Source: Bradyrhizobium xenonodulans | GTDB lineage: Bacteria; Pseudomonadota; Alphaproteobacteria; Rhizobiales; Xanthobacteraceae | DNA: 64,000 nucleotides | Reading direction: 5' to 3' | Assembly: GCF_027594865.1 (NCBI RefSeq) | Contig: NZ_CP089391.1 | Location: 2,138,501-2,202,500, forward strand | Shown: in pieces, positions 23,993 to 33,043 of the stretch | Position numbering within the stretch: the stretch's first letter is position 1 | How the letters are laid out: each line of letters starts with the position of its first letter | Position numbers and translations under genes: made by a program | Notes under the pieces: generated by a model | What the model was told of the DNA's origin: nothing | The model's input: the letters and a program-made list of their open reading frames with translations, nothing else | Database searches by the model: none

Positions 23993-25459
23993 ATGAACAA
24001 GACCGTGAACCCGAACGACCTCACATTGGATGACGACAACGGGCCGCTCTACGTCGCCCGCAAGAAGGTCTATCCGCAGAGCGTCTCCGGCACCTTCCGC
24101 CGGATCAAATGGGGCCTGATGGCATTCTGCCTCGGCGTCTACTACTTCCTGCCCTTCGTGCGCTGGAACCGCGGCCTCGGCGCCCCCAGCCAGGCGGTGC
24201 TGATCGATCTTCCCAACAGCCGCTTCTACTTCTTCTTCATCGAGCTGTGGCCGCAGGAGGTCTACTACTTCACCGGCCTGTTGATCGTCGCCGCGGTGGC
24301 GCTGTTCCTGATGAACTCGGTCGGCGGCCGCGTCTGGTGCGGCTATCTCTGCCCGCAGACGGTGTGGACCGATTTGTTCTACGCGGTCGAGCGCCTGATC
24401 GAGGGCGACCGGCGCGAACGGATGAAGAAGGACAAGTCCTCCGACCCGATGAAGCTGGAGCGCATCTCCGAGATCGTGCTCAAGCATTCGATCTGGCTCC
24501 TGATCGCCTGGTGGACCGGCGGCGCCTGGGTGCTCTATTTCAACGACGCGCCGACGCTGGTGAAGGAGCTCGTCACCTTCCAGGCGCCGATGATCGCCTA
24601 TATCTGGATCGCGATCCTCACGGCGACGACCTACGTGCTCGCCGGCTTCATGCGCGAGCAGGTCTGCACCTATATGTGCCCGTGGCCGCGGATCCAGGCC
24701 GCGCTCACCGACGAATGGGCGCTCAACGTCACCTACCGCTACGACCGCGGCGAGAAGCGCACCTCGGTGAAGAAGGCGGCCGAGCTGCGCGCGCTCGGCG
24801 AGCATGTCGGGGATTGCGTCGACTGCTATCAATGCGTCGCGGTCTGCCCGACCGGCATCGACATCCGCAACGGGCCGCAGCTCGAATGCATCCAGTGCGG
24901 GCTCTGCATCGACGCCTGCGACAACGTGATGACCAAGATCGGCCGCCCGAAGCGGCTGATCGGCTATGACAACGACATCAACATCCATCGCCGCGAGGAA
25001 GGCAAGGCGCCGATTTATAAGATCGTGCGCGCTCGAACCGTGGTGTACAGCGCGATCATCGCGGCGATCGGCGGTTTCATGATCTACACGCTGGCGACCC
25101 GCAGCCTGCTGGACGTCAACGTGCTGCACGACCGCAATCCGGTCGCGGTCAAGCTCAGCGACGGCTCGATCCGCAACGCCTATACGGTGCGGCTGCTCAA
25201 CAAGAGCGGCTATGACCGCGTCATCGCGATCGACGCGAACGGTCCGGCAAATCTCGCCATCCATGTGATCGGGGTCGATTCGGTGACGCCGGACCGGCCG
25301 ATGATCGTGATCCCGCGCGACTCCACCAGCGAGCTGCGGCTGCTGGTCACCGCGCCGGCGGACAATAATCCCGAGAAGTCGGTCCCGGTCCGCTTCCACG
25401 TCACCGACATCGGGCTCGGCGAGGTCGCGTCCGCCACCGACAATTTCGTCTCGCCCTAG
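23993..25459 (+). CDS. fixG: Membrane-bound 4Fe-4S ferredoxin-like protein for cbb3 assembly
   Basis: 488 aa. Several membrane helices; VWCGYLCPQTVW and CTYMCPWPR flank helices. Two ferredoxin clusters sit at CVDCYQCVAVCPTGID and CIQCGLCIDACDN (about residues 279-318), followed by a helix and a C-terminal periplasmic Ig-like FixG domain. FixG/CcoG is thought to reduce Cu(II) for delivery to the oxidase assembly path. First gene of fixGHIS. Confidence 0.96.
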   Translation: MNKTVNPNDLTLDDDNGPLYVARKKVYPQSVSGTFRRIKWGLMAFCLGVYYFLPFVRWNRGLGAPSQAVLIDLPNSRFYFFFIELWPQEVYYFTGLLIVAAVALFLMNSVGGRVWCGYLCPQTVWTDLFYAVERLIEGDRRERMKKDKSSDPMKLERISEIVLKHSIWLLIAWWTGGAWVLYFNDAPTLVKELVTFQAPMIAYIWIAILTATTYVLAGFMREQVCTYMCPWPRIQAALTDEWALNVTYRYDRGEKRTSVKKAAELRALGEHVGDCVDCYQCVAVCPTGIDIRNGPQLECIQCGLCIDACDNVMTKIGRPKRLIGYDNDINIHRREEGKAPIYKIVRARTVVYSAIIAAIGGFMIYTLATRSLLDVNVLHDRNPVAVKLSDGSIRNAYTVRLLNKSGYDRVIAIDANGPANLAIHVIGVDSVTPDRPMIVIPRDSTSELRLLVTAPADNNPEKSVPVRFHVTDIGLGEVASATDNFVSP

Positions 25460-25475
25460 GGATCAGGAGACCGCC

Positions 25476-25961
25476 ATGGCAACCAAGCCGCTGACCGGCA
25501 CAAAGGTCTTCCTGATGCTGGTCGCCTTCTTCGGGCTCGTCATCGGTGTCAACGTGACCATGATGAAGCTCGCGATCGCGACGCTGCCCGGCACCGACGT
25601 CGACAGCCCCTATGCCGCGGGTCTCGCCTATGACCGCGAGATCTCGGCAGCACAGGACCAGGCCGCGCGAAACTGGCAGGTCAGCGCGCATATCGAGCGC
25701 CGCGCCGATGGCGCGGCCACGCTTCAGGTCGACGCGCGCGACGCCAATGGCCGGCCGATGAGCGGCTTGAAGTTCGGCGGTCGTCTCGAACGGCCGACCG
25801 ACAAGCGCGCCGATCTCCAGATCGAGCTCTCCGAGGCCGGCATCGGCGTGTATCGCGGTAATGCCGCGACTGTCGCGCCGGGCCAGTGGGATCTGGTGAT
25901 CGAAGGTGACGCGCGGGGGATGCGCGTCTTCCTGTCGCGTAACCGCGTGATCCTGAACTGA
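25476..25961 (+). CDS. fixH: FixH, cbb3 oxidase assembly membrane protein
   Basis: 161 aa. One N-terminal membrane helix (about 9-31, KVFLMLVAFFGLVIGVNVTMM) is followed by the FixH signature SPYAAGLAYDREISAAQ and a periplasmic domain. It is needed for cbb3 oxidase biogenesis, probably by working with the copper pump FixI. CAGGAG precedes the ATG; the gap to fixG is 16 nt and to fixI 11 nt. Confidence 0.95.
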   Translation: MATKPLTGTKVFLMLVAFFGLVIGVNVTMMKLAIATLPGTDVDSPYAAGLAYDREISAAQDQAARNWQVSAHIERRADGAATLQVDARDANGRPMSGLKFGGRLERPTDKRADLQIELSEAGIGVYRGNAATVAPGQWDLVIEGDARGMRVFLSRNRVILN

Positions 25962-25972
25962 AGGACATCGTC

Positions 25973-28162
25973 ATGCAGGTCACGCGGGATTTTTCGCACT
26001 ATGTCCGGGCCGCGGGCCAGGGCGTCCAGCATATCGACCTTGCGGTCGAAGGCGTTCACTGCGCCGGCTGCATGGCCAAGATCGAGCGCGGGCTCTCGGC
26101 CATCCCTGACGTCACGCTGGCGCGCGTGAACCTCACCGACCGGCGCGTCGCGCTGGAATGGAAGCAGGGCACGCTCGATCCCGCCCGCTTCATCGACCGG
26201 CTCGAGGAGCTCGGCTACAAGGCCTATCCTTACGAGACCGAGAGCGCGGAAGCGACGGAAGTTGCCGAATCCCGCTTCCTGCTGCGCTGCCTCGGCGTCG
26301 CCGCCTTCGCCACCATGAATGTGATGATGCTGTCGATCCCGGTGTGGTCCGGCAACGTCTCGGACATGCTGCCCGAGCAGCGCGACTTCTTCCACTGGCT
26401 CTCGGCGCTGATCGCGCTGCCGGCGGCCGCCTATGCCGGCCAGCCGTTCTTTCGCTCGGCCTGGCGCGCGCTGTCGAACAAGACCACCAACATGGACGTG
26501 CCGATCTCGATCGGCGTATGCCTTGCGCTCGGCATGTCCGTGGTCGAGACCCTCCACCACGCCGAGCACGCCTATTTCGACGCGGCGATCATGCTGCTCA
26601 CCTTCCTGCTGGTCGGCCGCTTCCTCGACCAGAACATGCGGCGGCGGACGCGCGCGGTCGCCGGCAATCTCGCCGCACTCAAAGCGGAGACCGCGGCCAA
26701 GTTCGTCGGTCCCGACGAGATATCCCAGGTGCCGGTGGCGGCGATCCACCCCGGCGACATCGTTCTGCTGCGGCCCGGTGAGCGCTGTGCGGTCGACGGT
26801 GCCGTGATCGAGGGACGTTCCGAGATCGACCAGAGCCTGATCACCGGCGAGACGCTCTATGTCACGGCCGAGCAGGGCACGCCGGTCTATGCGGGCTCGA
26901 TGAACATCTCCGGCACGTTGCGGGTGCGGGTCTCGGCGGCGTCAGAGGCGACGCTGCTCGCCGAGATCACGCGGCTGCTCGACAATGCGCTCCAGGCCCG
27001 CTCGCGCTACATGCGACTCGCCGACCGCGCCTCGCGGCTCTACGCGCCAGTGGTGCATGCAACGGCGCTGATCACCATTTTGGGCTGGGTCGTTGCGGGT
27101 GCCGGCTGGCACGATGCAATCGTCACCGGCGTTGCCGTGCTGATCATCACCTGTCCCTGCGCGCTGGGCCTTGCCATTCCGACGGTGCAGACGGTCGCCT
27201 CGGGCGCAATGTTCAAGGCGGGCGTGCTGCTCAATTCCGGCGACGCCATCGAGCGTCTTGCCGAGGCCGACCATGTCATTTTCGACAAGACCGGCACGCT
27301 GACACTGCCCGATCTCGAAGTGACGAATGCGGCCGACATCCCCGCCGACATCTTCGAGCTTGCCGGGCGGCTGGCGCTGTCGAGCCATCATCCGGTCGCC
27401 GCCGCGGTCGCGCAGGCCGCCGGCGCCAGGTCGCCGATCGTCGGTGCGGTCGAGGAGGCCGGGCAGGGCGTGCGTGCGATCGTGGACGGCGTCGAGATAC
27501 GCCTGGGCCGCCCGTCCTTCTGCGGCGCCGAGGCGCTGGTCGGCAACGCCACGCTCGATCCCGAAGCCTCCATCGTGGCTTTCAGGATGGGGAGCGAAAA
27601 GTTCATCCTCTCGGTGCGTCAGGGCCTGCGTCCCGACGCGCAGGCGGTGATCGCGGCGCTGAAGGCGCGCAATGTCGGCATCGAGATCCTGTCCGGCGAC
27701 CGCGAGCCGGCGGTGATTGCGGCCGCGCACGCGCTCGGCATCGCCGAATGGCGCGCCGGCGTGACGCCGGCCGACAAGATCGCGCGGATCGAGGAGTTGA
27801 AGCAGCGCGGCGCAAGGGTGCTGATGGTCGGCGACGGCATGAACGATGCGCCCTCACTGGCGGCGGCGCATGTCTCGATGTCGCCGATCTCGGCCGCGCA
27901 TCTCAGCCAGGCCACCGCCGATCTGGTCTTCCTCGGCCGGCCGCTCGCGCCCGTCGTCGCCGCGATCGATGCGTCGCGCAAGGCACTGCATGTGATGCGG
28001 CAGAACCTCTGGCTTGCGATCCTCTATAACGTCCTGGCGGTGCCGGTGGCGATCAGTGGGGTGGTGACGCCTCTGATTGCCGCGGCGGCCATGAGCGGAT
28101 CGTCGATCCTGGTCATGCTGAATTCGCTGCGCGCGCGTAGCGCCTCGCGGGAGATCGTGTGA
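25973..28162 (+). CDS. fixI: P1B-type copper-translocating ATPase for cbb3 oxidase
   Basis: 729 aa. The N-terminal metal-binding domain has C30-AG-C33 (VEGVHCAGCMAKIE), the membrane metal site is C394-P-C396 (ITCPCALGLAIP), the phosphorylation site is D438 in FDKTGTLT, the HP motif is SSHHPVA, and the hinge is GDGMNDAPSLAAA. FixI/CcoI exports copper slowly for insertion into the CuB centre rather than for detoxification. Its TGA overlaps the fixS ATG by one base, so the two are translationally coupled. Confidence 0.96.
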   Translation: MQVTRDFSHYVRAAGQGVQHIDLAVEGVHCAGCMAKIERGLSAIPDVTLARVNLTDRRVALEWKQGTLDPARFIDRLEELGYKAYPYETESAEATEVAESRFLLRCLGVAAFATMNVMMLSIPVWSGNVSDMLPEQRDFFHWLSALIALPAAAYAGQPFFRSAWRALSNKTTNMDVPISIGVCLALGMSVVETLHHAEHAYFDAAIMLLTFLLVGRFLDQNMRRRTRAVAGNLAALKAETAAKFVGPDEISQVPVAAIHPGDIVLLRPGERCAVDGAVIEGRSEIDQSLITGETLYVTAEQGTPVYAGSMNISGTLRVRVSAASEATLLAEITRLLDNALQARSRYMRLADRASRLYAPVVHATALITILGWVVAGAGWHDAIVTGVAVLIITCPCALGLAIPTVQTVASGAMFKAGVLLNSGDAIERLAEADHVIFDKTGTLTLPDLEVTNAADIPADIFELAGRLALSSHHPVAAAVAQAAGARSPIVGAVEEAGQGVRAIVDGVEIRLGRPSFCGAEALVGNATLDPEASIVAFRMGSEKFILSVRQGLRPDAQAVIAALKARNVGIEILSGDREPAVIAAAHALGIAEWRAGVTPADKIARIEELKQRGARVLMVGDGMNDAPSLAAAHVSMSPISAAHLSQATADLVFLGRPLAPVVAAIDASRKALHVMRQNLWLAILYNVLAVPVAISGVVTPLIAAAAMSGSSILVMLNSLRARSASREIV

Positions 28163-28329
28163 TGGAAATTCTGGTCATCCTGGTCCCGCTGGCGCTGATG
28201 CTCGGTCTTGCCGGCCTCGCCGGCTTCCTCTGGTCGCTCCGCAGCGGCCAGTACGACGATCTCGACGGCGCCGCCTGGCGCGCCATCGCCGACGACGAGC
28301 CGCCGCAGGAAGCGCCGGCGAAGCGCTAG
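28162..28329 (+). CDS. fixS: FixS, small cbb3 assembly protein
   Basis: 55 aa. A single membrane helix (residues 2-25, MEILVILVPLALMLGLAGL onward) followed by FLWSLRSGQYDDLDGAAWR, the conserved CcoS/FixS motif. It is required for cofactor insertion into cbb3 oxidase. The ATG overlaps the fixI stop by one base. Its stop codon TAG is part of the palindrome GCGCTAGCGC and overlaps the stop of the convergent MFS gene. Confidence 0.95.
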   Translation: MEILVILVPLALMLGLAGLAGFLWSLRSGQYDDLDGAAWRAIADDEPPQEAPAKR

Positions 28330-29528
28330 CGCTTCAGGCTGGATGTGAGCAAGGCTGCCGCCGCGAGAGCCACGCCGACTCCGGCGACGCAGGCGTGCCA
28401 GCCGAACGTGTCAAACAATCGGCCGAGCACGGCCGTCCCGACCAGCCCGCCGCAGAAGTAACAGGCGAGATAGGTGCCGCTGGCTACGCCACGGTTGTCG
28501 GCCGCGGTCTGTCCGACGAAGCCCGTCGCGGCGGCCTGCGCGAAAAAGGTCCCGACCCCGACCAGAATCATGCCGGCGAGTACCTCGCCCAGATGCGGCG
28601 CGAGCATCAACGGCAGGCCCAGCCCGGCGACGGCCAGTGCTGCCCATATCGTCGCACGTGTTCCCAGGCGTGATGCGACCCGGCCGGCCAGCAACGTTGT
28701 GACGACCGACGGCAGGAAGACGAAATAGACGAGGCCAAGATCCATCATGCCAAGCGACAACGGCGGCCGGACCAGGACGAAATTGACGAAGGTGAAGGTG
28801 CCGATGAAGGCGAACAGGATGCAGAAGCCGATGCCGAAGGCCGCGCGCAGCCGCGGATCGCGCCAATGCGCGACCATCGCGGCGAACGGCGAGCCCGCCG
28901 GCATTGTCGCGGGCGTGGGCTGTACGCGTTTGATCGTGAACCAGACCAGCACGGCGCCAGCGAGATTGAGGGTCGCGAAGAAACAGAAATTCCATTGCAA
29001 CCCGAGGCCATCGGCGACTGCGGCCGAGATCAGCCGGCCGACGAGATTGCTGGCGACGTTTCCGGTGATGTAGGCGGCAAAAGCGCCGCCGGCGTCCATG
29101 GCGCTGCATTGCTCGCCGAGATAAGCGAGCGTCAGTGCGAATGCTGATGCCATGCAGAGGCCCTGTACGACCCGCAGCGCGGTGAATACGGCAATGTTCG
29201 GCGCGACCGCAAGCAGGCTGGTCGGGATCGCGAGAAGCGTCAGGCTGAGCAGGATGCCGGTCCGCCGATTGATGCGCGGGCTGAGGAGGCCGACGACGAG
29301 GCCTGCGACCGCCATGCCGAAGGTGCTGGCATTGACGGCAAAGCCCATTGCCGCGGGCGTGACGCCGTAGTGGCGCGTCAGTGACGGCAAGATCGCTTGC
29401 GTGGCGAAGAGGTCAACGACGGTCAGGAACGCGGTCAGCCCAATGACGAGCGAGCGGAGGATGAGTCCGGGGGAATGCTCGCCCATCGCCATCGCGCTCG
29501 GCTTGATGGGTGCGGAGAGATCGGTCAT
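28326..29528 (-). CDS. MFS transporter (YnfM-like)
   Basis: 400 aa, about 12 membrane helices beginning LRSLVIGLTAFLTVVDLFATQAILPSL. It resembles the YnfM/CynX-type MFS group: AMGFAVNASTFGMAVAGLVVGLLSPRINRRTGI carries the loop 2-3 motif. It is a likely small-molecule efflux pump of unknown substrate. It converges on fixS with overlapping stop codons. It follows the cupin gene by 76 nt, with a palindromic repeat between, so cotranscription is unclear. Confidence 0.87.
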   Translation of the reverse strand: MTDLSAPIKPSAMAMGEHSPGLILRSLVIGLTAFLTVVDLFATQAILPSLTRHYGVTPAAMGFAVNASTFGMAVAGLVVGLLSPRINRRTGILLSLTLLAIPTSLLAVAPNIAVFTALRVVQGLCMASAFALTLAYLGEQCSAMDAGGAFAAYITGNVASNLVGRLISAAVADGLGLQWNFCFFATLNLAGAVLVWFTIKRVQPTPATMPAGSPFAAMVAHWRDPRLRAAFGIGFCILFAFIGTFTFVNFVLVRPPLSLGMMDLGLVYFVFLPSVVTTLLAGRVASRLGTRATIWAALAVAGLGLPLMLAPHLGEVLAGMILVGVGTFFAQAAATGFVGQTAADNRGVASGTYLACYFCGGLVGTAVLGRLFDTFGWHACVAGVGVALAAAALLTSSLKR

Positions 29529-29553
29529 GGCGGGGCGTCTTCCGAACGGTTGT

Positions 29554-29589
29554 CGTCATTCCGGGCGCGCTTCGCGGCCCGGAACGACG
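29554..29589. repeat. Short palindromic intergenic repeat
   Basis: CGTCATTCCGGGC (29554-29566) pairs with GCCCGGAACGACG (29577-29589) with one mismatch, around CGCGCTTCGCG-type central bases that also pair. It resembles a dispersed Bradyrhizobium palindrome. It lies between the cupin gene end and the MFS start on the minus strand and may terminate the cupin transcript. Confidence 0.6.
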
Positions 29590-29604
29590 GGGCACCAGGG
29601 CTCG

Positions 29605-30084
29605 TTACATGTGGTGGTCGTTGGGATCTCTGCGGACGTCGCCGACATAGAGAACGACCGTCTCCTTGCCGAGATTCTTCCACCAATGCGAGGTGCCGAA
29701 GACTTCGGGGCGGATGTCGCCGGCCTTGTGCACGATCGGATCGACGCAGTTCGAGGCGTATTCGACGATCTCGCCCTGCTGGACGAAAATGAGGGCAGGG
29801 CGGTCGTCATGGCTGTGCCAGGGCACGATACCGCCGGGCTCGATGGTCAGCTTGCGGAAGCGCAGCTCGCGGCCTTCGATATGTGCCGGCTGCTTGCCGA
29901 GATCGATCGCGCCGAGCGTGACGTCGGTCACGCCGACGGGTTTGTGGTCGACCATCTGCTGCGCGTTCGGCCTGGTCTTGTCGGCCGGGCATTCGCCGGC
30001 GAGAAGCGGCGTTGCGAATGTCAGCGCGCCGAGAACGGCAACGCCCGACCAGATCACGCGCGACAGCTTGTGATGCCTGGACAT
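29605..30084 (-). CDS. Secreted cupin-domain protein
   Basis: 159 aa. A signal peptide (about 1-29, ending near LLAGE) precedes a single cupin domain at about 75-150, with metal-binding motif PGGIVPWHSHDDRPALIFVQQGEIVEY (HxH and E) and the second motif as GTSHWWKN. The likely location is the periplasm. Small secreted cupins lack a defined activity. The start ATG at 30084 has GGAGGA-like sequence (AGAGGAGAC) upstream. Confidence 0.85.
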   Translation of the reverse strand: MSRHHKLSRVIWSGVAVLGALTFATPLLAGECPADKTRPNAQQMVDHKPVGVTDVTLGAIDLGKQPAHIEGRELRFRKLTIEPGGIVPWHSHDDRPALIFVQQGEIVEYASNCVDPIVHKAGDIRPEVFGTSHWWKNLGKETVVLYVGDVRRDPNDHHM

Positions 30085-30345
30085 GGGGAAGTCTCCTCTG
30101 TTGGCCGCAACCTCGCTGGTCGCCGGCTATGGCAGGAGCTTCGCCGAGACTGCGTCCATCTTGAAATGCCGGCTCGCTTTCGATCCGATAGCGCTGCGCT
30201 ATGTTGATGCGCGCCGGCTATCGAACCGATTGGGCATCGGCATTTCCGCTTCAGAGCGTTTCGGCGTGCGATGGCATCACGGTCGCCCCTTGCGGGCGGC
30301 CGAACCGGGAAACTAATATCCGCCCCAGGAACGCCGGAGCATAAG

Positions 30346-31062
30346 ATGATCTCTCTCTCGCCAGCCGACGCCGAACGGCTCAGGCTCGCTTTCCAGCGCT
30401 GCCGTGACATGGACGGCACGCTGAACGAGCAGCTCCGCGCCTATGCCGATGCCAGCCGCGAGGTCTTTCCGGCCTATGGCGAGGCGGTCGATCGTCTGGT
30501 GGCGAGATTGAACGGGAACGGCGGCGGCGAGACCGCGCCGCGGCCGGGCGATGCGATGCCCCCGTTCATGCTGCCCGACGAGAGCGGACGTCTCGTCGCG
30601 CTGGCTGCGCTGATGGAGCGTGGCCCGGTCGCGGTGATGTTCTTCCGCGGTCATTGGTGCCCCTATTGCCGGCTCAATGTCCGCGCCGTGGTCCAGGCGC
30701 TGGACCGCATCGAGGCCATGGGTGCGCGGATCGTCGCGATCATGCCGGAGACGCAGGAATATACGAGGCAGCTCAAGGCCGACTCCGGCGCCCCATTTCC
30801 GATCCTGACCGATCTCGACAATGGCTACGCATTGTCACTCAATCTCGCGATCTGGCTCGGCGCCGAGATCCAGAGCCTGTTGTCCTATCAGGACATGGCG
30901 AAATTCCACGGCAATGACGGCTGGATGCTGCCGATCCCCGCCGTGTTCGTGGTCGGACGCGACGGGATCGTGAAGGCCCGCTTTGTCGATCCGGACTTCC
31001 GCAAGCGCATGGAAGTCGACGATCTGCTTGCGGCGTTGGAGAGCGCGAGCAGGGAGTCCTAA
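30346..31062 (+). CDS. Peroxiredoxin-like (AhpC/TSA) family protein
   Basis: 238 aa from the ATG at 30346, which has CGGAGCATAAG upstream. Thioredoxin fold with MFFRGHWCPYCRLNVRAV at about 101-118: C108-P-Y-C111 looks more like a thioredoxin-type CxxC pair than the PxxxTxxC of peroxiredoxins. The N-terminal 60 residues are helical and typical of a peroxiredoxin-like subgroup. It is a probable thiol reductase or peroxidase, with the electron donor unknown. It faces away from the cupin gene, and a terminator hairpin is at its end. Confidence 0.82.
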   Translation: MISLSPADAERLRLAFQRCRDMDGTLNEQLRAYADASREVFPAYGEAVDRLVARLNGNGGGETAPRPGDAMPPFMLPDESGRLVALAALMERGPVAVMFFRGHWCPYCRLNVRAVVQALDRIEAMGARIVAIMPETQEYTRQLKADSGAPFPILTDLDNGYALSLNLAIWLGAEIQSLLSYQDMAKFHGNDGWMLPIPAVFVVGRDGIVKARFVDPDFRKRMEVDDLLAALESASRES

Positions 31063-31064
31063 GA

Positions 31065-31085
31065 GGGTAGGCAGCGCGCCTACCC
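31065..31085. terminator. Bidirectional terminator between the peroxiredoxin-like gene and the LysR gene
   Basis: GGGTAGGC (31065-31072) pairs with GCCTACCC (31078-31085) around AGCGC. The stem contains the LysR stop codon and starts 2 nt after the peroxiredoxin-like stop. Confidence 0.65.
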
Positions 31086-31961
31086 CGCGATCTCCCGCCA
31101 ATCCGCACCGCGGAGCATGCGCATCACGGCATTGGCCACGGCCGTGCGCTGCCGGCCGGCCACGCCGTAGAGGCTGACCGTGCGACGGGCGTCCAGCCCG
31201 GCGACCGCAGCGCGCGTCAGCCTCTCCGGCACGGGCGAGGTGTGCGGCACCATGGCGACGCCGATGTCGGCTTCGACCAGTTCGATCAGGTCGCGTTCGT
31301 TCGAAATCTCGTGCCCATGCTCGATGCCGTGCTCGCGCAGGCTCGCGGAGATGCGGCCGGAGTGCTCGCAGAAAGTCCGGCTCAGCAATTGCTCCGGGCG
31401 CAAATCGTCCAGTTCGATGCTGCTACGGCCGGCCAGCCGGTGTCCGTCGCCGACGACGAGCTCGAAGCTCTCGGTGAACAGCGGCCAGACGTCGAGCCGG
31501 TCCCAGGCCTCGTCGATCTCGGCAGCGATGCCGAGCTCGGCCTCGCCCTTCTTCAGGAATTCGCCGACCTCGCGGCTCGTCCCGCGCAGGAAGCGGAATT
31601 CGAGCCGGTTGAACTGCCGCCTGATCTCGTTGAGATGGGGAATGAGCAGCGACAGGTCGATCGAATGCGTCAGGGCGATGCGGAGCGCTCCGATCTCACC
31701 GCTCTTGAACGAGGAGGCGAGCGAGCGTGCGCCGGTGGCCGCGTCAAAGCACTGCTTCAGCAGCGGATGCATGCGCTGGCCGAGCTCGGTCAGTTGGGCC
31801 GCCGGACGCTCGCGGCGAAACAGGTCGCCGCCGAGCTCGGCCTCGAGCTGCTTGATCGCGCGCGTCAGCGAGGGCTGCGTCACGTTGCATTCCTCGGCGG
31901 CGCGCGTGAAATTGAGCAGCTGCGCGACCGCGAGGAAGTAGCGGACCTGGTGCATTTCCAT
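31080..31961 (-). CDS. LysR-family transcriptional regulator
   Basis: 293 aa from MEMHQVRYFLAVAQLLNFTRAAEECNVTQPSLTRAIKQLEAELGG, a classic LysR winged helix-turn-helix; the C-terminal effector domain is of the PBP type 2 fold. The start is the ATG at 31961; in-frame sequence further upstream to 32357 lies over the hydroxybutyrate dehydrogenase promoter and is not part of the family. It is divergent from the 3-hydroxybutyrate dehydrogenase gene (187 nt gap), which is its likely target. The ligand is not known. Confidence 0.9.
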   Translation of the reverse strand: MEMHQVRYFLAVAQLLNFTRAAEECNVTQPSLTRAIKQLEAELGGDLFRRERPAAQLTELGQRMHPLLKQCFDAATGARSLASSFKSGEIGALRIALTHSIDLSLLIPHLNEIRRQFNRLEFRFLRGTSREVGEFLKKGEAELGIAAEIDEAWDRLDVWPLFTESFELVVGDGHRLAGRSSIELDDLRPEQLLSRTFCEHSGRISASLREHGIEHGHEISNERDLIELVEADIGVAMVPHTSPVPERLTRAAVAGLDARRTVSLYGVAGRQRTAVANAVMRMLRGADWREIAG

Positions 31962-32148
31962 GGATCGGCTCCCAGCAGGATCGGCCCGGAATCTAGCCGA
32001 TCGGGGCGCGGAATGACATCCCGGGTGCAATAGCCCGCATGTATGGATTCGGAAGCCAGGCGGCATTTCCGCCCGGGCCGATGATGCACCAAAGTCCAGC
32101 GAAGGGCCGGCCTTGATCATGAGCCAGCCATCGCCAGAGGATATTGCC

Positions 32149-32973
32149 ATGAACATTCCGATCAAGATGCAGACCGCGGACACCGAGCGCGCGCTCACCG
32201 GCAAGGTGGCGCTGGTCACCGGTTCGACCAGTGGCATCGGCCTCGGCATTGCACGGGCGCTGGCCGCGGCCGGTGCCGATGTCGTTCTGAACGGCCTCGG
32301 TGTCGCCAGCGAGATCGGCCGGACGCGCGAGCAGATCGCGGCCGAGTTCGGCATCAAGGCGAGCTACTCGCCTGCCGACATGACCAAGCCGAAATCCATC
32401 GCCGAGATGATCGCGGCAACCATCGCCGAATCCGGCCGGCTCGATATCCTCGTCAACAATGCCGGCATCCAGCATGTCGCGCCTCTCGACCAGTTTCCGG
32501 TCGAGAAGTGGGACCAGATTCTCGCTATCAACCTGACCTCGGCTTTCCACACCACGCGCCTCGCGCTACCGGCGATGCGCCAGAACGGCTTTGGCCGGAT
32601 CATCAACATCGCCTCTGCGCATGGCCTCGTCGGATCGCCGTTCAAGGCGGCCTATGTCACGGCCAAGCACGGCATCCTCGGCCTTACCAAGGTCACTGCG
32701 CTTGAGACCGCCGAGCAAGGCATCACCTGCAACGCAATCTGTCCCGGTTACGTCTACACACCGCTGGTCGAGGCGCAGATCGACGGGCAGGCGAAGGCGC
32801 ATGGCATCTCCCGCGACGAGGTGATCCGCGACGTGCTGCTGGCGCAGCAACCGAACAAGCGTTTTGCAACGGTCGAGGAAATCGGCGCCCTTACGGTCTT
32901 CCTGTCGACGGCCGCGGCCGCGTCGATCACCGGCATTGCGCTTCCGGTCGACGGCGGCTGGACTGCGCATTAA
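32149..32973 (+). CDS. bdhA: 3-hydroxybutyrate dehydrogenase (SDR family)
   Basis: 274 aa. SDR motifs: TGSTSGIGLGIA at about 26-37, NNAGIQHV at about 103, catalytic Ser in INIASAHGLVG, Y-x3-K in AAYVTAKHG, and CPGYVYTPLVEAQI, the last of these characteristic of D-3-hydroxybutyrate dehydrogenases. It would oxidise 3-hydroxybutyrate to acetoacetate with NAD, in polyhydroxybutyrate catabolism. The ATG at 32149 has AGAGGA upstream; another in-frame ATG at 32113 is less likely. It is followed by a patatin-like lipase gene. Confidence 0.86.
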   Translation: MNIPIKMQTADTERALTGKVALVTGSTSGIGLGIARALAAAGADVVLNGLGVASEIGRTREQIAAEFGIKASYSPADMTKPKSIAEMIAATIAESGRLDILVNNAGIQHVAPLDQFPVEKWDQILAINLTSAFHTTRLALPAMRQNGFGRIINIASAHGLVGSPFKAAYVTAKHGILGLTKVTALETAEQGITCNAICPGYVYTPLVEAQIDGQAKAHGISRDEVIRDVLLAQQPNKRFATVEEIGALTVFLSTAAAASITGIALPVDGGWTAH

Positions 32974-33043
32974 TATGGGTGGCCGTAACAAGCTGCAATC
33001 GACAGCGAACATCCAGGCAGGGCAGGCTGATCAGGAGCGAACC

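Noticed and set aside
31080..32357. Longer LysR reading starting at 32357
   Set aside because: The added 132 residues are not LysR-like and cover the divergent promoter region; the family start is at 31961.
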